Shown piece by piece: positions 22,994-31,545 of a stretch of DNA of 64,000 bases. The stretch is taken from the NCBI RefSeq assembly GCF_030506255.1, contig NZ_CP113431.1, positions 3,669,001 through 3,733,000 on the forward strand, read 5' to 3'. Position 1 is the stretch's first letter. Every line of letters begins with the position of its first letter. A program made the translations under genes and the position numbers. Under the pieces are notes generated by a model. It saw only the letters and a program-made list of their open reading frames with translations, was not told the DNA's origin and did no database searches. Source of the stretch: Nocardioides sp. Arc9.136 (GTDB lineage Bacteria; Actinomycetota; Actinomycetes; Propionibacteriales; Nocardioidaceae).

Positions 22994-23368
22994 TCAGCTC
23001 TTCTCCTTCTTCGCGCCGTAACGGCTGCGAGCCTGCTTGCGGTTCTTCACGCCCTGGGTGTCGAGCGTGCCGCGGATGATCTTGTAGCGCACACCGGGGA
23101 GGTCCTTCACCCGGCCGCCGCGCACGAGCACGATCGAGTGCTCCTGGAGGTTGTGGCCCACACCCGGGATGTACGCCGTGACCTCGACGCCGCTGGACAG
23201 GCGCACGCGGGCGACCTTGCGGAGGGCGGAGTTCGGCTTCTTCGGGGTGGTGGTGTAGACGCGCGTGCAGACGCCTCGGCGCTGCGGCGAGCCCTTCAGG
23301 GCAGGCGTCTTGTTCTTCGACACCTTGTCCTGGCGGCCCTTGCGGACCAGCTGCTGAATGGTGGGCAC
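22994..23368 (-). CDS. rpsL: 30S ribosomal protein S12
   Basis: Decoding-centre protein; classic site of streptomycin resistance. The 124-aa sequence [20 protein letters not shown]... has the wild-type-like loops [16 protein letters not shown] (both decoding-loop lysines present) and [18 protein letters not shown]. Start is GTG at 23368 with AAGGGG 10 nt upstream. First gene of the str operon; its leader shares an element with rpsJ. Confidence 0.98.
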   Translation of the reverse strand: MPTIQQLVRKGRQDKVSKNKTPALKGSPQRRGVCTRVYTTTPKKPNSALRKVARVRLSSGVEVTAYIPGVGHNLQEHSIVLVRGGRVKDLPGVRYKIIRGTLDTQGVKNRKQARSRYGAKKEKS

Positions 23369-23468
23369 CGGGTGGTTCCCCTTCTTTGTCGGCTCTCAGT
23401 ACGCGGCACGGTGCTGCGCACGATGTCCTGCTGGTGTGCCGGGTGGTGCTCCCAACCGGCGCTGCTCG

Positions 23469-23490
23469 CCCCCGAGGTCGGGCGTGTCGC
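23469..23490 (-). promoter_or_regulatory. str operon leader motif (shared with rpsJ)
   Basis: Minus strand GCGACACGCCCGACC followed by TCGGGGG, differing in one of 22 positions from the rpsJ copy, and again ending exactly 100 nt before the start codon. Here GTCGGGC upstream pairs with GCCCGAC in the motif (7 bp, loop GACAC), whereas in rpsJ the partner lies downstream. The whole leader 23369-23561 contains no gene. Confidence 0.6.
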
Positions 23491-23561
23491 CCGACACGGC
23501 GCCACCACCGGGGCGGTGGCGAGGCTTGCGTGCTCCAAGTACGACGGTCCGTTCCCGCCGA

Positions 23562-24866
23562 CTACTTCTGCGCACGCGCAACGGCCTGGTTGTCCCAGAC
23601 ACGAGGACCGAGGTTACCCGGCGCCCCTACGGGGGTCAAAACGCGCGAGAGGCCGCCCGAGCGGGCCAGGTACCACGCCACCGCCAGGGCCACGCCGACC
23701 AGGGTGATCGCCCCTCCGCCCACGAGGGTCCAGCGGGCACCGAAGGTCTCCCCCACCCAGCCCACGACGGGCGCGCCGAGCGGGGTCCCGCCCATGAAGA
23801 TCATCAGGTAGAGGGCCATCACGCGGCCCCGCAGCGCGGGCGCGGTGGAGACCTGCATGAGGGTGTTGGCGGCGGTGATCATGGTGAGCGCGGACAGGCC
23901 CAGGGCGGGCATCCACACCGCGAACGCGACGTACGTCGGCAGCAGCCCGGCGACGACCTCGGCGACGCCGAAGACCACCGCCGCACCGACCACCAGCCGC
24001 AGCCGCACCACCGGGCGGCGGGCCGCGAGCAGCGCGCCGGTCAGCGAGCCGACGGCCATGAAGGTGCCGAGCAGCCCGTACTCCGTCGCGCCCTTGCCGA
24101 AGACGTCGGTGGCCATCAGGGCCGAGGTCATCTGGAAGTTCAGGCCGAAGGTGCCCACGACGAAGACCACGACCAGCACCAGGACCAGGTCGGGCCGCCC
24201 GGCGACGTACCGCACCCCCTCGCGGATCATCCCGGGGTGCCGGCGCTGGGTGGGAGCGGGCGTGAGGCGGCTGGCGTCCATGCCGCGCAGCGCCAGGATC
24301 GGCGCGAGGTAGGTGACCGCGTTGACCATGATCACCCAGCCGGTCGCCTCGGTGCCGCCGCCCAGCGCGCCGATCAGCACGCCGGCGATCGCCGGGCCGA
24401 CGATGCGGGCGGCGTTGAACGAGGCGGAGTTGAGGCCCACGGCGTTGGTCAGGTCGTCGGCGGTGACGATCTCGCTGACGAACGACTGGCGCGCCGGGGC
24501 GTCCATCGCGGTGCCGATGCCGAAGACCAGGGCGAGGACGTAGACGTGCCAGACCTCGGCGACGCCGGTCGCGGCGAGGAGGCCGAGGAGGAACGCCGGC
24601 ACCGCCATCATCACCTGGGTGACCTGCAGCAGCTGGCGCTTGGGGAAGCGGTCGGCGACGACGCCCGCGAAGGGCGAGAGGAGCAGGGCGGGCAGGAACT
24701 GCAGACCTGTCGTGATGCCGACGGCGGTGCCGCCGTTCACGGCGAGGTGCAGCACCAGCCAGTCCTGGGCCACGCGCTGCATCCAGGTGCCGGTGTTGGA
24801 GACGACGGCACCGGCGGCGTACCGGCGGTAGTTGGGGTTGGCGAGGGAGCGGAAGGTGGGGCTCAA
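23562..24866 (-). CDS. MFS transporter (EntS-like family), TTG start
   Basis: Predicted 12-helix drug/siderophore-type exporter. The 434-aa protein starts MSPTFRSLANPNYRRYAAGA, with family features SNTGTWMQRVAQDWLVLHL, GVVADRFPKRQLLQVTQ and AMDAPARQSFVSEIVTADDL, typical of MFS_3/EntS proteins. TTG at 24866 overlaps the marR stop by 4 nt (TTGA), with GGAAAG 12 nt upstream; an ATG at 24956 would add a 30-residue Pro/Ala/Arg stretch inside marR and is less likely. The coupling implies that MarR controls it. Substrate unknown. Confidence 0.88.
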   Translation of the reverse strand: MSPTFRSLANPNYRRYAAGAVVSNTGTWMQRVAQDWLVLHLAVNGGTAVGITTGLQFLPALLLSPFAGVVADRFPKRQLLQVTQVMMAVPAFLLGLLAATGVAEVWHVYVLALVFGIGTAMDAPARQSFVSEIVTADDLTNAVGLNSASFNAARIVGPAIAGVLIGALGGGTEATGWVIMVNAVTYLAPILALRGMDASRLTPAPTQRRHPGMIREGVRYVAGRPDLVLVLVVVFVVGTFGLNFQMTSALMATDVFGKGATEYGLLGTFMAVGSLTGALLAARRPVVRLRLVVGAAVVFGVAEVVAGLLPTYVAFAVWMPALGLSALTMITAANTLMQVSTAPALRGRVMALYLMIFMGGTPLGAPVVGWVGETFGARWTLVGGGAITLVGVALAVAWYLARSGGLSRVLTPVGAPGNLGPRVWDNQAVARAQK

Positions 24867-25309
24867 GCGTTGGCCAGTCTTTCCAGGATCGGGGCGGCCC
24901 GGCGCAGGACCGCTCGTTCGTCGGGGGTCAGCTCGCGCAGCCGCCGGGTCAGCCACTCGTCGCGGCGGCGGCGGTCGGCGAGCACGGTGGCGCGACCGGT
25001 GTCGGACAGCTCCACGACGACCTGGCGGCCGTCGGACTCGTGCGGGCGGCGGGTGACGTACCCACCCTGCTCGAGGCCGTTGACCGTCCGGGTCATGCTC
25101 GGCGGCTGGACCCGCTCCGCGGCGGCGAGCTCGCCGACGGTGAGCCCGCCGTGGCGGAAGAGGCAGCCGAGGACGCCCATGTGGGCGATGGACAGCTCGT
25201 TGTCGGGGTGGCGCTCGCTCGCGAGCCGCCGGCGCAGCCGCATGACGGACAACCGGAGCTCCGACGCCAGTCCGGCGTCGGTGCGGGCGATCTTCTCCAC
25301 GGTGGGCAT
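24863..25309 (-). CDS. MarR-family transcriptional regulator
   Basis: Predicted dimeric winged-helix repressor. The 148-aa protein has the HTH region LTVGELAAAERVQPPSMTRT and the wing LEQGGYVTRRPHESDGRQVVVELSDTG-type segment. ATG at 25309 (MPTVEKIARTDAG) is preferred to the ATG at 25327 because TACGCT ends 6 nt before it, predicting a leaderless mRNA. A dyad covers this promoter. It is translationally coupled to the MFS gene, a standard repressor-efflux arrangement; the ligand is unknown. Confidence 0.9.
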   Translation of the reverse strand: MPTVEKIARTDAGLASELRLSVMRLRRRLASERHPDNELSIAHMGVLGCLFRHGGLTVGELAAAERVQPPSMTRTVNGLEQGGYVTRRPHESDGRQVVVELSDTGRATVLADRRRRDEWLTRRLRELTPDERAVLRRAAPILERLANA

Positions 25310-25312
25310 GTC

Positions 25313-25340
25313 GTTAGCGTAACTCATTACCCTTGCTAAC
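25313..25340. promoter_or_regulatory. Probable MarR operator and promoter
   Basis: Inverted repeat GTTAGC (25313-25318) and GCTAAC (25335-25340), with a second dyad GTAA-CTCA-TTAC (25319-25330) inside. It overlaps the -10 box TACGCT (25321-25316, minus strand) of marR. Autoregulation is inferred from position. Confidence 0.6.
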
Positions 25341-25353
25341 TATTCCGACGAGG

Positions 25354-25387
25354 AGAGGCCCTCCCCCGGTGACGGGGAAGGGCCTCT
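25354..25387 (-). terminator. Terminator after the purine permease gene
   Basis: Arms AGAGGCCCT (25354-25362) and AGGGCCTCT (25379-25387), perfectly complementary, with an inner CCCC/GGGG pairing. It sits between the permease stop and the marR operator, so it insulates marR from upstream transcription. Confidence 0.75.
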
Positions 25388-25419
25388 GCGACGGGGTCCG
25401 GTCCGGCGACCGGCGGCGG

Positions 25420-26853
25420 TCAGGTGAGCCAGTCGGTGAGCGGGTCGATCGCGAAGTACACGACGAAGAGCACCCCGACCAGCGCCATCAGCGGGTGGAT
25501 CTCCCGCGCCTTGCCGACGACCAGCTTGATCAGCAGGTAGGCGAGGAAGCCACCGCCGATGCCGGCGGTGATCGAGTAGGTGAACGGCATCAGCACGATG
25601 GTCAGGAACGCCGGGATGGCGATCTCCAGGTCGTGCCAGCTGATCTCGGTGACCTGCTGCATCATCAGGAAGCCGACGAGGACCAGCGCGGGGACCGCCG
25701 CCTCGGACGGGATCGCCTCGACGATCGGCGTGAAGAACGTCGCGAGCAGGAACAGCACTCCGGTCACGATCGAGGACAGCCCGGTGCGCGCGCCCTCGCC
25801 GACGCCGGAGGCCGACTCGATGTAGGAGGTGTTCGACGAGACGCCGCCGGCGCCGCCCGCGATCGCCGCGACCGAGTCGACGACGAGGATCCGCTCGGCG
25901 TGCGGCGGGACGCCCTCGGCGTCGTTGAGCCCGGCCTCCGCGCCGATCGCGGTCATCGTGCCCATGGTGTCGAAGAAGTCGGCGAGCATGAGCGAGAAGA
26001 CCAGCAGCAGCGCCGCGACGATCCCGATGGAGTCGAAGGCGCCGAAGAGCGAGAACTCCCCCAGGGTGCCGAAGTCGGGGACGTCGACGAACCCGTCGAA
26101 GGACGGCACGGTCAGCGACCACCCGCCCGGGTTGTCGGCGCTGCGCCCGCCGAGGTCGAGGACGGCGTCGAGCACGACCGCCACGACCGTCGCCACGACG
26201 ATCGTGATCAGGATGGCGCCCTTCACGCGACGTACCCACAGGGCGATCAGCAGCAGCAGGCCGGCCGCGAAGACCAGCACCGGCCAGCCCTCGAGCCGCC
26301 CGCTGGTGCCGAGCTGGACCGGGACCGTCGACTGTGCGACGTCCGGGATCCGGCTGACGAAGCCCGAGTCGACGAAGCCGATGAGTGCGATGAACAGGCC
26401 GATGCCGACCGAGATGGCGACCTTCAGCTGGGTCGGGACGGCGTGGAAGACCGCGGTGCGGAAGCCGGTCAGCACCAGCACGAGGATCACGATGCCCTCG
26501 AGGACGACCAGGCCCATGGCGTCGGCCCAGGTCGACTGGGCCGCGATGGAGACCGCGACGAAGGCGTTGAGGCCCAGGCCCGCGGCGAGCGCCAGCGGGA
26601 AGTTGGCCACCGCGCCCATCAGGATCGTCAGCACGCCGGCGACCAGTGCGGTGCCGGCGGCGATGGCGGGGAGGTTGGGACCGTCGGCGCCGCCGGCGAG
26701 GAAGTTGCCCTCGGAGTCCTGGACGTAACCGAGGATGAGGGGGTTCAGGACGATGATGTAGGCCATCGTCAGGAAGGTCACGACGCCGCCGCGGACCTCC
26801 TGGCCGATCGTCGAACCACGCTCGCTGACGCGGAAGTAGGAGTCGATGCTCAC
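25420..26853 (-). CDS. NCS2-family permease, AzgA/PbuG-like (adenine/guanine/hypoxanthine)
   Basis: Predicted proton-coupled purine importer. The 477-aa protein has about 12-14 membrane segments and the AzgA-subfamily signatures GVVTFLTMAYIIVLNPLIL, AAGLGLNAFVA, LADFFDTMGTMTAIG and SNTSYIESASGVGEGARTGL. Start is GTG at 26853 (MSIDSYFRVSERGSTIGQEV). It is divergent from the DUF2530 gene (49 bp between starts) and ends in its own terminator. Substrate choice between adenine and guanine/hypoxanthine cannot be told by eye. Confidence 0.9.
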   Translation of the reverse strand: MSIDSYFRVSERGSTIGQEVRGGVVTFLTMAYIIVLNPLILGYVQDSEGNFLAGGADGPNLPAIAAGTALVAGVLTILMGAVANFPLALAAGLGLNAFVAVSIAAQSTWADAMGLVVLEGIVILVLVLTGFRTAVFHAVPTQLKVAISVGIGLFIALIGFVDSGFVSRIPDVAQSTVPVQLGTSGRLEGWPVLVFAAGLLLLIALWVRRVKGAILITIVVATVVAVVLDAVLDLGGRSADNPGGWSLTVPSFDGFVDVPDFGTLGEFSLFGAFDSIGIVAALLLVFSLMLADFFDTMGTMTAIGAEAGLNDAEGVPPHAERILVVDSVAAIAGGAGGVSSNTSYIESASGVGEGARTGLSSIVTGVLFLLATFFTPIVEAIPSEAAVPALVLVGFLMMQQVTEISWHDLEIAIPAFLTIVLMPFTYSITAGIGGGFLAYLLIKLVVGKAREIHPLMALVGVLFVVYFAIDPLTDWLT

Positions 26854-26902
26854 GGGCGGTCAGCATGTCAGACCCGGCGGCCCCCGGAGTACCTTGTCTC
26901 GC

Positions 26903-27196
26903 GTGGAGCTCCGCGACGACCAGCCGACGCAGCACGAGTTCGGCAGCCGGACCTTCCACGTCGCCGACGTCGAGCCGCTGGACGTCGACGGCGTCCGCAC
27001 GGTCGAGGTCGGCGTCGCGCTCTGGCTCGTCGGGTTCCTCGCGCTGCTGCCCTTCTACGGCCGCCTCGCCGACGACGGCCGCACCTGGTGGCTGTGGACC
27101 TGCCTGGCCGGCTTCGGGCTCGGCCTGTTCGGGCTGGAGTACTGCCGTCGCCGCCGCAGGGCCCGCGTCGCCCGCGACGAGCAGCGGGATGGCTGA
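26903..27196 (+). CDS. DUF2530 membrane protein
   Basis: Small actinobacterial protein of unknown function. The 97-aa sequence has a soluble start (HVADVEPLDVDGVRTVEVG), two hydrophobic segments (ALWLVGFLALLPFYG and LWTCLAGFGLGLFGLEYC) joined by a short loop, and a basic tail (RRRRRARVARDEQR). GTG at 26903 is chosen because TACCTT ends 7 nt before it (leaderless). It overlaps the following methyltransferase by 8 nt, so the two are likely co-expressed. Confidence 0.85.
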   Translation: MELRDDQPTQHEFGSRTFHVADVEPLDVDGVRTVEVGVALWLVGFLALLPFYGRLADDGRTWWLWTCLAGFGLGLFGLEYCRRRRRARVARDEQRDG

Positions 27197-27821
27197 GCCC
27201 GTCCGGCGGGTCGCCGACGGGGACCCGCCGCCGACCAGGTGGGCTCTGGCGGGCTCCGCCCGGGGCGGGTACGCCGAGAACTTCGCGCGCCTGGTGGAGG
27301 CCGGCGCAGACGTGGACGGCGAGGCGCGGCTGGCCGACGCCCTGCTCCCCCGCGGCGCCCGCGTGCTCGACGTCGGCTCCGGGATGGGCCGGGTGGCCGC
27401 GGCCCTCGCCGACCGCGGGCACGACGTGCTCGCGGTGGAGCCCGACCAGGACCTGGTGGCCCAGTCGCGGCGCACCTATCCCGCGCTGGAGGTCGTTGAG
27501 GCCGACGTCCTGGCCCTCTCCCCCGCAGACGTCGGCACGTTCGACCTGGTCGTGTGCGTCGGCAACGTGCTGGTCTTCCTCGCCGAGGGCACCGAGCGGC
27601 GCGTCCTCGCGCACCTGCGCTCGCTGCTGGCCCCGGGTGGCCGCGTGCTCGCCGGGTTCCACCTGAGCGGCGCCCCGGCGGCCGCACGCCGCTGGTCCGC
27701 CGCGGACTTCACCGCGGACGCCGCGGCGGAGGGGCTCCGCGTCGACCTGCGCGCCGGCAGCTACGAGCTGCACCCGCCGGACGACTCCTACGCCGTCTGG
27801 CTGCTCTCGGCCGCCGACTGA
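27189..27821 (+). CDS. Class I SAM-dependent methyltransferase
   Basis: Predicted methyltransferase of unknown substrate. The 210-aa protein has the Rossmann SAM site ARVLDVGSGMGRVAAALADR (motif I), the acidic ribose contact AVEPDQ, EADVLAL and FDLVVCVGNVLVFL. It resembles Methyltransf_11/25 proteins of UbiE type but has no distinguishing substrate motif. ATG at 27189 lies within the end of the DUF2530 gene. It converges with DUF3027 10 nt downstream. Confidence 0.85.
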   Translation: MAEPVRRVADGDPPPTRWALAGSARGGYAENFARLVEAGADVDGEARLADALLPRGARVLDVGSGMGRVAAALADRGHDVLAVEPDQDLVAQSRRTYPALEVVEADVLALSPADVGTFDLVVCVGNVLVFLAEGTERRVLAHLRSLLAPGGRVLAGFHLSGAPAAARRWSAADFTADAAAEGLRVDLRAGSYELHPPDDSYAVWLLSAAD

Positions 27822-27831
27822 CCCCCGAGGG

Positions 27832-28608
27832 TCAGAAGCGCTCGAGGTCGTCGAGGGTGATCGTGTCGATCACGGGCTCGGGGAGCGGCTGCGGCTCGTG
27901 CTTCTTGGCCAGCCGGACCTCGGAGTGGGCACCGCAGCCGTGGTCGAAGGACACGACCCGGCCGTCGTCGTTGGCGTCGCCGTTGGCGCAGACTCCGAAC
28001 AGCTCCGAGAGCGGGCCGTTGATGCGCAGCAGGAAGCCGCAGGTGGTGCACGGCTCGGGCGCGGCCTGGGCCAGCGGCGAGGACGGGCCCTGGTCGCCGT
28101 CGTACCACCGCTGCGCGGCGGCCTCGCGACCCTCCGGCGAGAGCGTCCGGACCCGGCCGAGGCCGAGGTCCTGGGCGACCTGGCGCACCTGGGCGCGGTC
28201 GTCGGCGTCGAGCGGGTCGTCGCCGTAGGAGTACGTCGGCACGAGGCGCGGGTCGTCGTCCTCGACGGGCAGCAGGTCGCCGGGGCCGAGGTCGCCGGGC
28301 TTGATCCGCTCGCGGTAGGGCACCCACGGCGGGGCGACGATCGCGTCGTCGCCGGGCATCAGCACGACCTCGTCGACCGTCACGTTCTTCTGGCGGGGCG
28401 CCCGGGCCACGGTCACCGACCAGTGCCAGCCGCGGTAGCCCGCGCGCTCGCAGGCGAACAGGTGGGTGACCAGCCGCTCGCCCTCGACGACGTGGCCGAG
28501 GTGCTCGCCGACGTCGGCGGGGCCGACCTCGTCCACGAGGGCGGCGCGGGCGACGTCGACCGCCGCCACGGCGGCGGAGTCGGGCTTGGCGCGCACGAGA
28601 GTCGTCAC
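27832..28608 (-). CDS. DUF3027 protein
   Basis: Conserved actinobacterial protein of unknown function. The 258-aa protein contains the family core: a GWHWSVTVARAPRQKNVTVD segment, VVLMPGDDAIVAPPWVPYRE and PCTTCGFLLRINGPLSELFG with a CxxC. The CxxC plus GVCAN and HGCGAH Cys/His pairs suggest a metal or structural site. GTG at 28608 has CACACT ending 7 nt upstream, consistent with a leaderless mRNA; the frame continues upstream in low-complexity Pro/Ala. From memory, DUF2530, DUF3027, MarR and CspB-like genes also cluster in Mycobacterium. Confidence 0.85.
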   Translation of the reverse strand: MTTLVRAKPDSAAVAAVDVARAALVDEVGPADVGEHLGHVVEGERLVTHLFACERAGYRGWHWSVTVARAPRQKNVTVDEVVLMPGDDAIVAPPWVPYRERIKPGDLGPGDLLPVEDDDPRLVPTYSYGDDPLDADDRAQVRQVAQDLGLGRVRTLSPEGREAAAQRWYDGDQGPSSPLAQAAPEPCTTCGFLLRINGPLSELFGVCANGDANDDGRVVSFDHGCGAHSEVRLAKKHEPQPLPEPVIDTITLDDLERF

Positions 28609-28699
28609 GGACCAGAGTGTGACTGATCGCCCCACGCTCTGCCATCTCGGGGCGGGTGTCGGCACCGGGCGGCCTCCGGGGGCACGGCAGGATGGGCCC

Positions 28700-30289
28700 A
28701 TGACGTCCGACCGTCCCGAGCCCGGCCCGGCCGCCGACGGGGCGGCCGACGGCGCGGCTGGAGCCAGCAGCAGCGGGCGGGGCGCCGGGGCGGGCAGCGG
28801 GCTGGGCACCGGGTTGGGCACCGGCGCGCGCGCCACCGCCCGTGGCGTCGCCGCGGCCGGACGGGCGACCGGGCGGGCCAGCCGCTACCTGGGCCGGCAG
28901 GCGACCCGCGCGGCGAACGCCGAGGGCGCCGGCGAGTCCGGGCTCGCCCGGCTCATCCAGATGCACTTCTTCAACACCGCGGGCGACGCGGCCGTCGCGA
29001 TCTCGCTGGCCGGCTCCCTGTTCTTCCAGGTGCCCTCCGGCGAGGCGCGCGGCCAGGTCGCGCTGTTCCTCGGGCTGACGATGCTGCCGTTCGCGGTGGT
29101 CGCGCCGCTGATCGGGCCGTTCCTCGACCGGTTCGCCCACGGCCGCCGGTGGGCGATCGGCGCGACGATGGCGCTGCGCGCGTTCCTCTGCTGGGCGCTG
29201 GCGACGTCGGTGACCGGCGACTCCCCCTGGCTCTTCGCCGCCGCGCTCGGCGTCCTCGTCTCCTCCAAGGCGTACGGCGTGACGCGGGCCGCCGCGGTAC
29301 CGCGTCTGCTCCCGGCGGGCTTCACCCTCGTCAAGGCCAACGGGCGGGTGAGCCTCTCGGGGATCGTCGGGGCCGCCGTTTCGGCCCCGCTCGCGGGGCT
29401 GGCCTCCCTCGCGGGCCCCGAGTGGAGCCTGCGCTACGCGTTCCTGCTCTTCGTCCTCGCCACCGTCTGCGCGATCCGCCTGCCGGCCGCCGTCGACTCC
29501 AGCGTCGGCGAGGAGGACATGGTGCTGCGCGGGTCGACCGGCGCCGAGCCGGGGCGCCGGACGCGCACCCGGATCCCCGCGGCGGTGGCGTTCGCGCTGC
29601 GGGCCAACTGCGGGCCGCGGTTCCTCTCCGGCTTCCTGCTGATGTTCATGGCGTTCCTGCTGCGCGAGAACCCACCCGAGACGTCGCTGTCCGCCGAGGT
29701 GATGATCGGCCTGGTCGTCGGCGCCGCCGGGCTCGGCAACACCGCCGGCGTCGCGGCCGCCTCCATGCTGCGGCGGATCAACCCCGCGCTCACCGTGGTG
29801 CTCGCGCTGGTCGCCGACCTGGTCGCGGTGCTGCTCGCCACGCTGTTCTACGGCGTCCTGTGGCTGGCCGTGCTGGGCCTGACCGCCGGGCTCGCGCAGT
29901 CGCTCGCGAAGTTCTGCCTCGACTCCACGATCCAGCGCGACATCCCCTCGCGGGTGCAGGCCAGCGCGTTCGCCCGCAGCGACACCACGCTGCAGGTGGC
30001 CTGGGTGGTCGGCGGGTTCATCGGCATCGCGCTGCCGCTGGAGCCCGCCCGGCTCGGGCTCGGCGTCGCGGTCGCGGTGCTCGGCGCGTGGACGGCGTAC
30101 GTCCTGCTCGGCCGACGCTCGGCCGCGGCCCGCGCCGCGCACCCGTACGACGACCAGCCGGCGGACCAGCCGGCGCCCGGCGGTGTCGAGCACGCTCAGC
30201 CCGACCAGCCGACGCGGTCCCCCGTGGCGTACGACGACCTGCCCGACACCCAGCCGATGCCGCGGCTGCGCCGGGACGGGCCGACCTAG
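28700..30289 (+). CDS. MFS-type membrane transporter with disordered termini
   Basis: Predicted 12-helix major facilitator of unknown substrate. The 529-aa protein has an N-terminal Ala/Gly/Thr-rich extension (residues 1-70) and a Pro/Asp-rich C-terminal tail (about 480-529), with the membrane core between (LIQMHFFNTAGDAAVAISLA, GLTMLPFAVVAPLIGPFLDR). ATG at 28700 has CAGGAT ending 6 nt upstream. It diverges from DUF3027 (91 bp). It faces the cold-shock gene tail to tail. Confidence 0.85.
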   Translation: MTSDRPEPGPAADGAADGAAGASSSGRGAGAGSGLGTGLGTGARATARGVAAAGRATGRASRYLGRQATRAANAEGAGESGLARLIQMHFFNTAGDAAVAISLAGSLFFQVPSGEARGQVALFLGLTMLPFAVVAPLIGPFLDRFAHGRRWAIGATMALRAFLCWALATSVTGDSPWLFAAALGVLVSSKAYGVTRAAAVPRLLPAGFTLVKANGRVSLSGIVGAAVSAPLAGLASLAGPEWSLRYAFLLFVLATVCAIRLPAAVDSSVGEEDMVLRGSTGAEPGRRTRTRIPAAVAFALRANCGPRFLSGFLLMFMAFLLRENPPETSLSAEVMIGLVVGAAGLGNTAGVAAASMLRRINPALTVVLALVADLVAVLLATLFYGVLWLAVLGLTAGLAQSLAKFCLDSTIQRDIPSRVQASAFARSDTTLQVAWVVGGFIGIALPLEPARLGLGVAVAVLGAWTAYVLLGRRSAAARAAHPYDDQPADQPAPGGVEHAQPDQPTRSPVAYDDLPDTQPMPRLRRDGPT

Positions 30290-30302
30290 CCGGTCCGGCC
30301 GC

Positions 30303-30698
30303 TCAGAGCTCCAGCTCGTCGGCGAGCGCGCGGAGCAGCTTGGCGGTCGGGGCGGCGGTGCGGCTGTCGGGATGACGGCCGTGGCGGTAGGCCTCCCCCA
30401 CGCCGTCGAGGAGGCGGATCAGGTCCTCGACGATCGGGGCCATCTCCTCGGGCCGGCGCCGACGGGCGGCCTGCTGCTGGCGCGAGACCGAGGCCGGCCG
30501 GTCGAGGATGCGGACCTTGAGGGCCTGGTCGCCGCGGCGGCCCTGGGCGATGCCGAACTCGACGCGGGTGCCCGGCTTGACCGTGGTGATGCCCTCGGGC
30601 AGGGCGTCGGCGTGGACGTAGACGTCCGGCCCGTCCTCCTGGGACAGGAAGCCGAAGCCCTTGCCGGCGTCGAACCACTTCACCTTGCCAGTGGGCAC
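30303..30698 (-). CDS. Cold-shock domain protein with C-terminal extension
   Basis: Single-strand RNA/DNA-binding protein. The 131-aa protein has a cold-shock domain in residues 1-67 (TGKVKWFDAGKGFGFLSQED, then VYVHADAL and VEFGIAQGRRGDQALKVRI; RNP1 GFGFL, RNP2 VYVHA) and a helical C-terminal extension (about 68-131), unlike the 67-aa single-domain CspA. This longer form occurs in actinobacteria (CspB-like). GTG at 30698 has AGAGG upstream. Confidence 0.93.
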   Translation of the reverse strand: MPTGKVKWFDAGKGFGFLSQEDGPDVYVHADALPEGITTVKPGTRVEFGIAQGRRGDQALKVRILDRPASVSRQQQAARRRRPEEMAPIVEDLIRLLDGVGEAYRHGRHPDSRTAAPTAKLLRALADELEL

Positions 30699-30811
30699 GG
30701 TCTGACCTCTTCTGCTCGCTGCGCGCCGGCGACCTGCCGGGCGACGGCACAGCCTACGAGGACGGCCAAGCCCCCGGCCACCGCCTTCCGGGTGCGATCG
30801 GGAGGGCGGCG

Positions 30812-31447
30812 TCAGGCCGCGCCGAGGTGCCCGTCGAGCCAGGCCGGGAACTCGCCGAGGCTGTCGAGGACGACGTGCGTGCCGGCCTCGAGCAGCTCCT
30901 CACGGGTGCAGCCGCCGGTCAGCACCGAGACGCTGAGCGCGTCGGCGGCGAGCGCCCCCTCGACGTCGTGGACGTGGTCGCCCACGTAGATCGAGGCGCC
31001 CTCGCGGCGCATGACCGCGGCCTTGCCCACGCCCCAGACCCAGCCCTCGAGGTGGTCGACCTCGAGGCCGAGGTGGTCCAGGTGCAGGCGCGCGTTCTCC
31101 GGGAACTTGCCGGTGACGACGATCGTGCGACCACCCCGGCGGCGGACGGCGTGCAGCGCCTCCTGCGCCCCGGGCAGCAGCGGTACCGAGGTGATGGCGT
31201 GGTCGGGGTAGAGCGCGCGGAACCGGTCGCCGGCCGCGGGGATGGCCTCGGCGGCCAGGTAGGGCTCGAACAGCAGGTCGAGCGGTGGTCCGAGGCGGGC
31301 CGTCATCTCCTCGACCGGGAAGTCCACGCCGAGCTCGGCACCCAGCGCCCGGAGCACCGAGCCGAAGCCCGGCGCGGTGTCGATCAGCGTCATGTCGAGG
31401 TCGAACCCGACCACCAGCCGGTCGTCGGTCGAGGCAGCAGCAGACAC
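30812..31447 (-). CDS. HAD-family hydrolase (phosphatase-like)
   Basis: Predicted Mg2+-dependent phosphohydrolase of the haloacid dehalogenase superfamily, substrate unknown. The 211-aa protein has motif I FDLDMTLID (DxDxT), motif II VVTGK, the conserved Lys region and motif III YVGDHVHD. The cap is helical (type C1), as in phosphoglycolate-phosphatase-like proteins. GTG at 31447 is chosen from TACCCT ending 6 nt before it (leaderless). It diverges from the secreted protease gene. Confidence 0.9.
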   Translation of the reverse strand: MSAAASTDDRLVVGFDLDMTLIDTAPGFGSVLRALGAELGVDFPVEEMTARLGPPLDLLFEPYLAAEAIPAAGDRFRALYPDHAITSVPLLPGAQEALHAVRRRGGRTIVVTGKFPENARLHLDHLGLEVDHLEGWVWGVGKAAVMRREGASIYVGDHVHDVEGALAADALSVSVLTGGCTREELLEAGTHVVLDSLGEFPAWLDGHLGAA

Positions 31448-31545
31448 CCGGCGAGGGTAGTCGGGAGACCGCGAGGCGCACGATCCCGCCCACGAGGCGC
31501 GGGCGTGGGCCACAATGGAGGACTCCTGGGACGGAAGGGGCAGCA

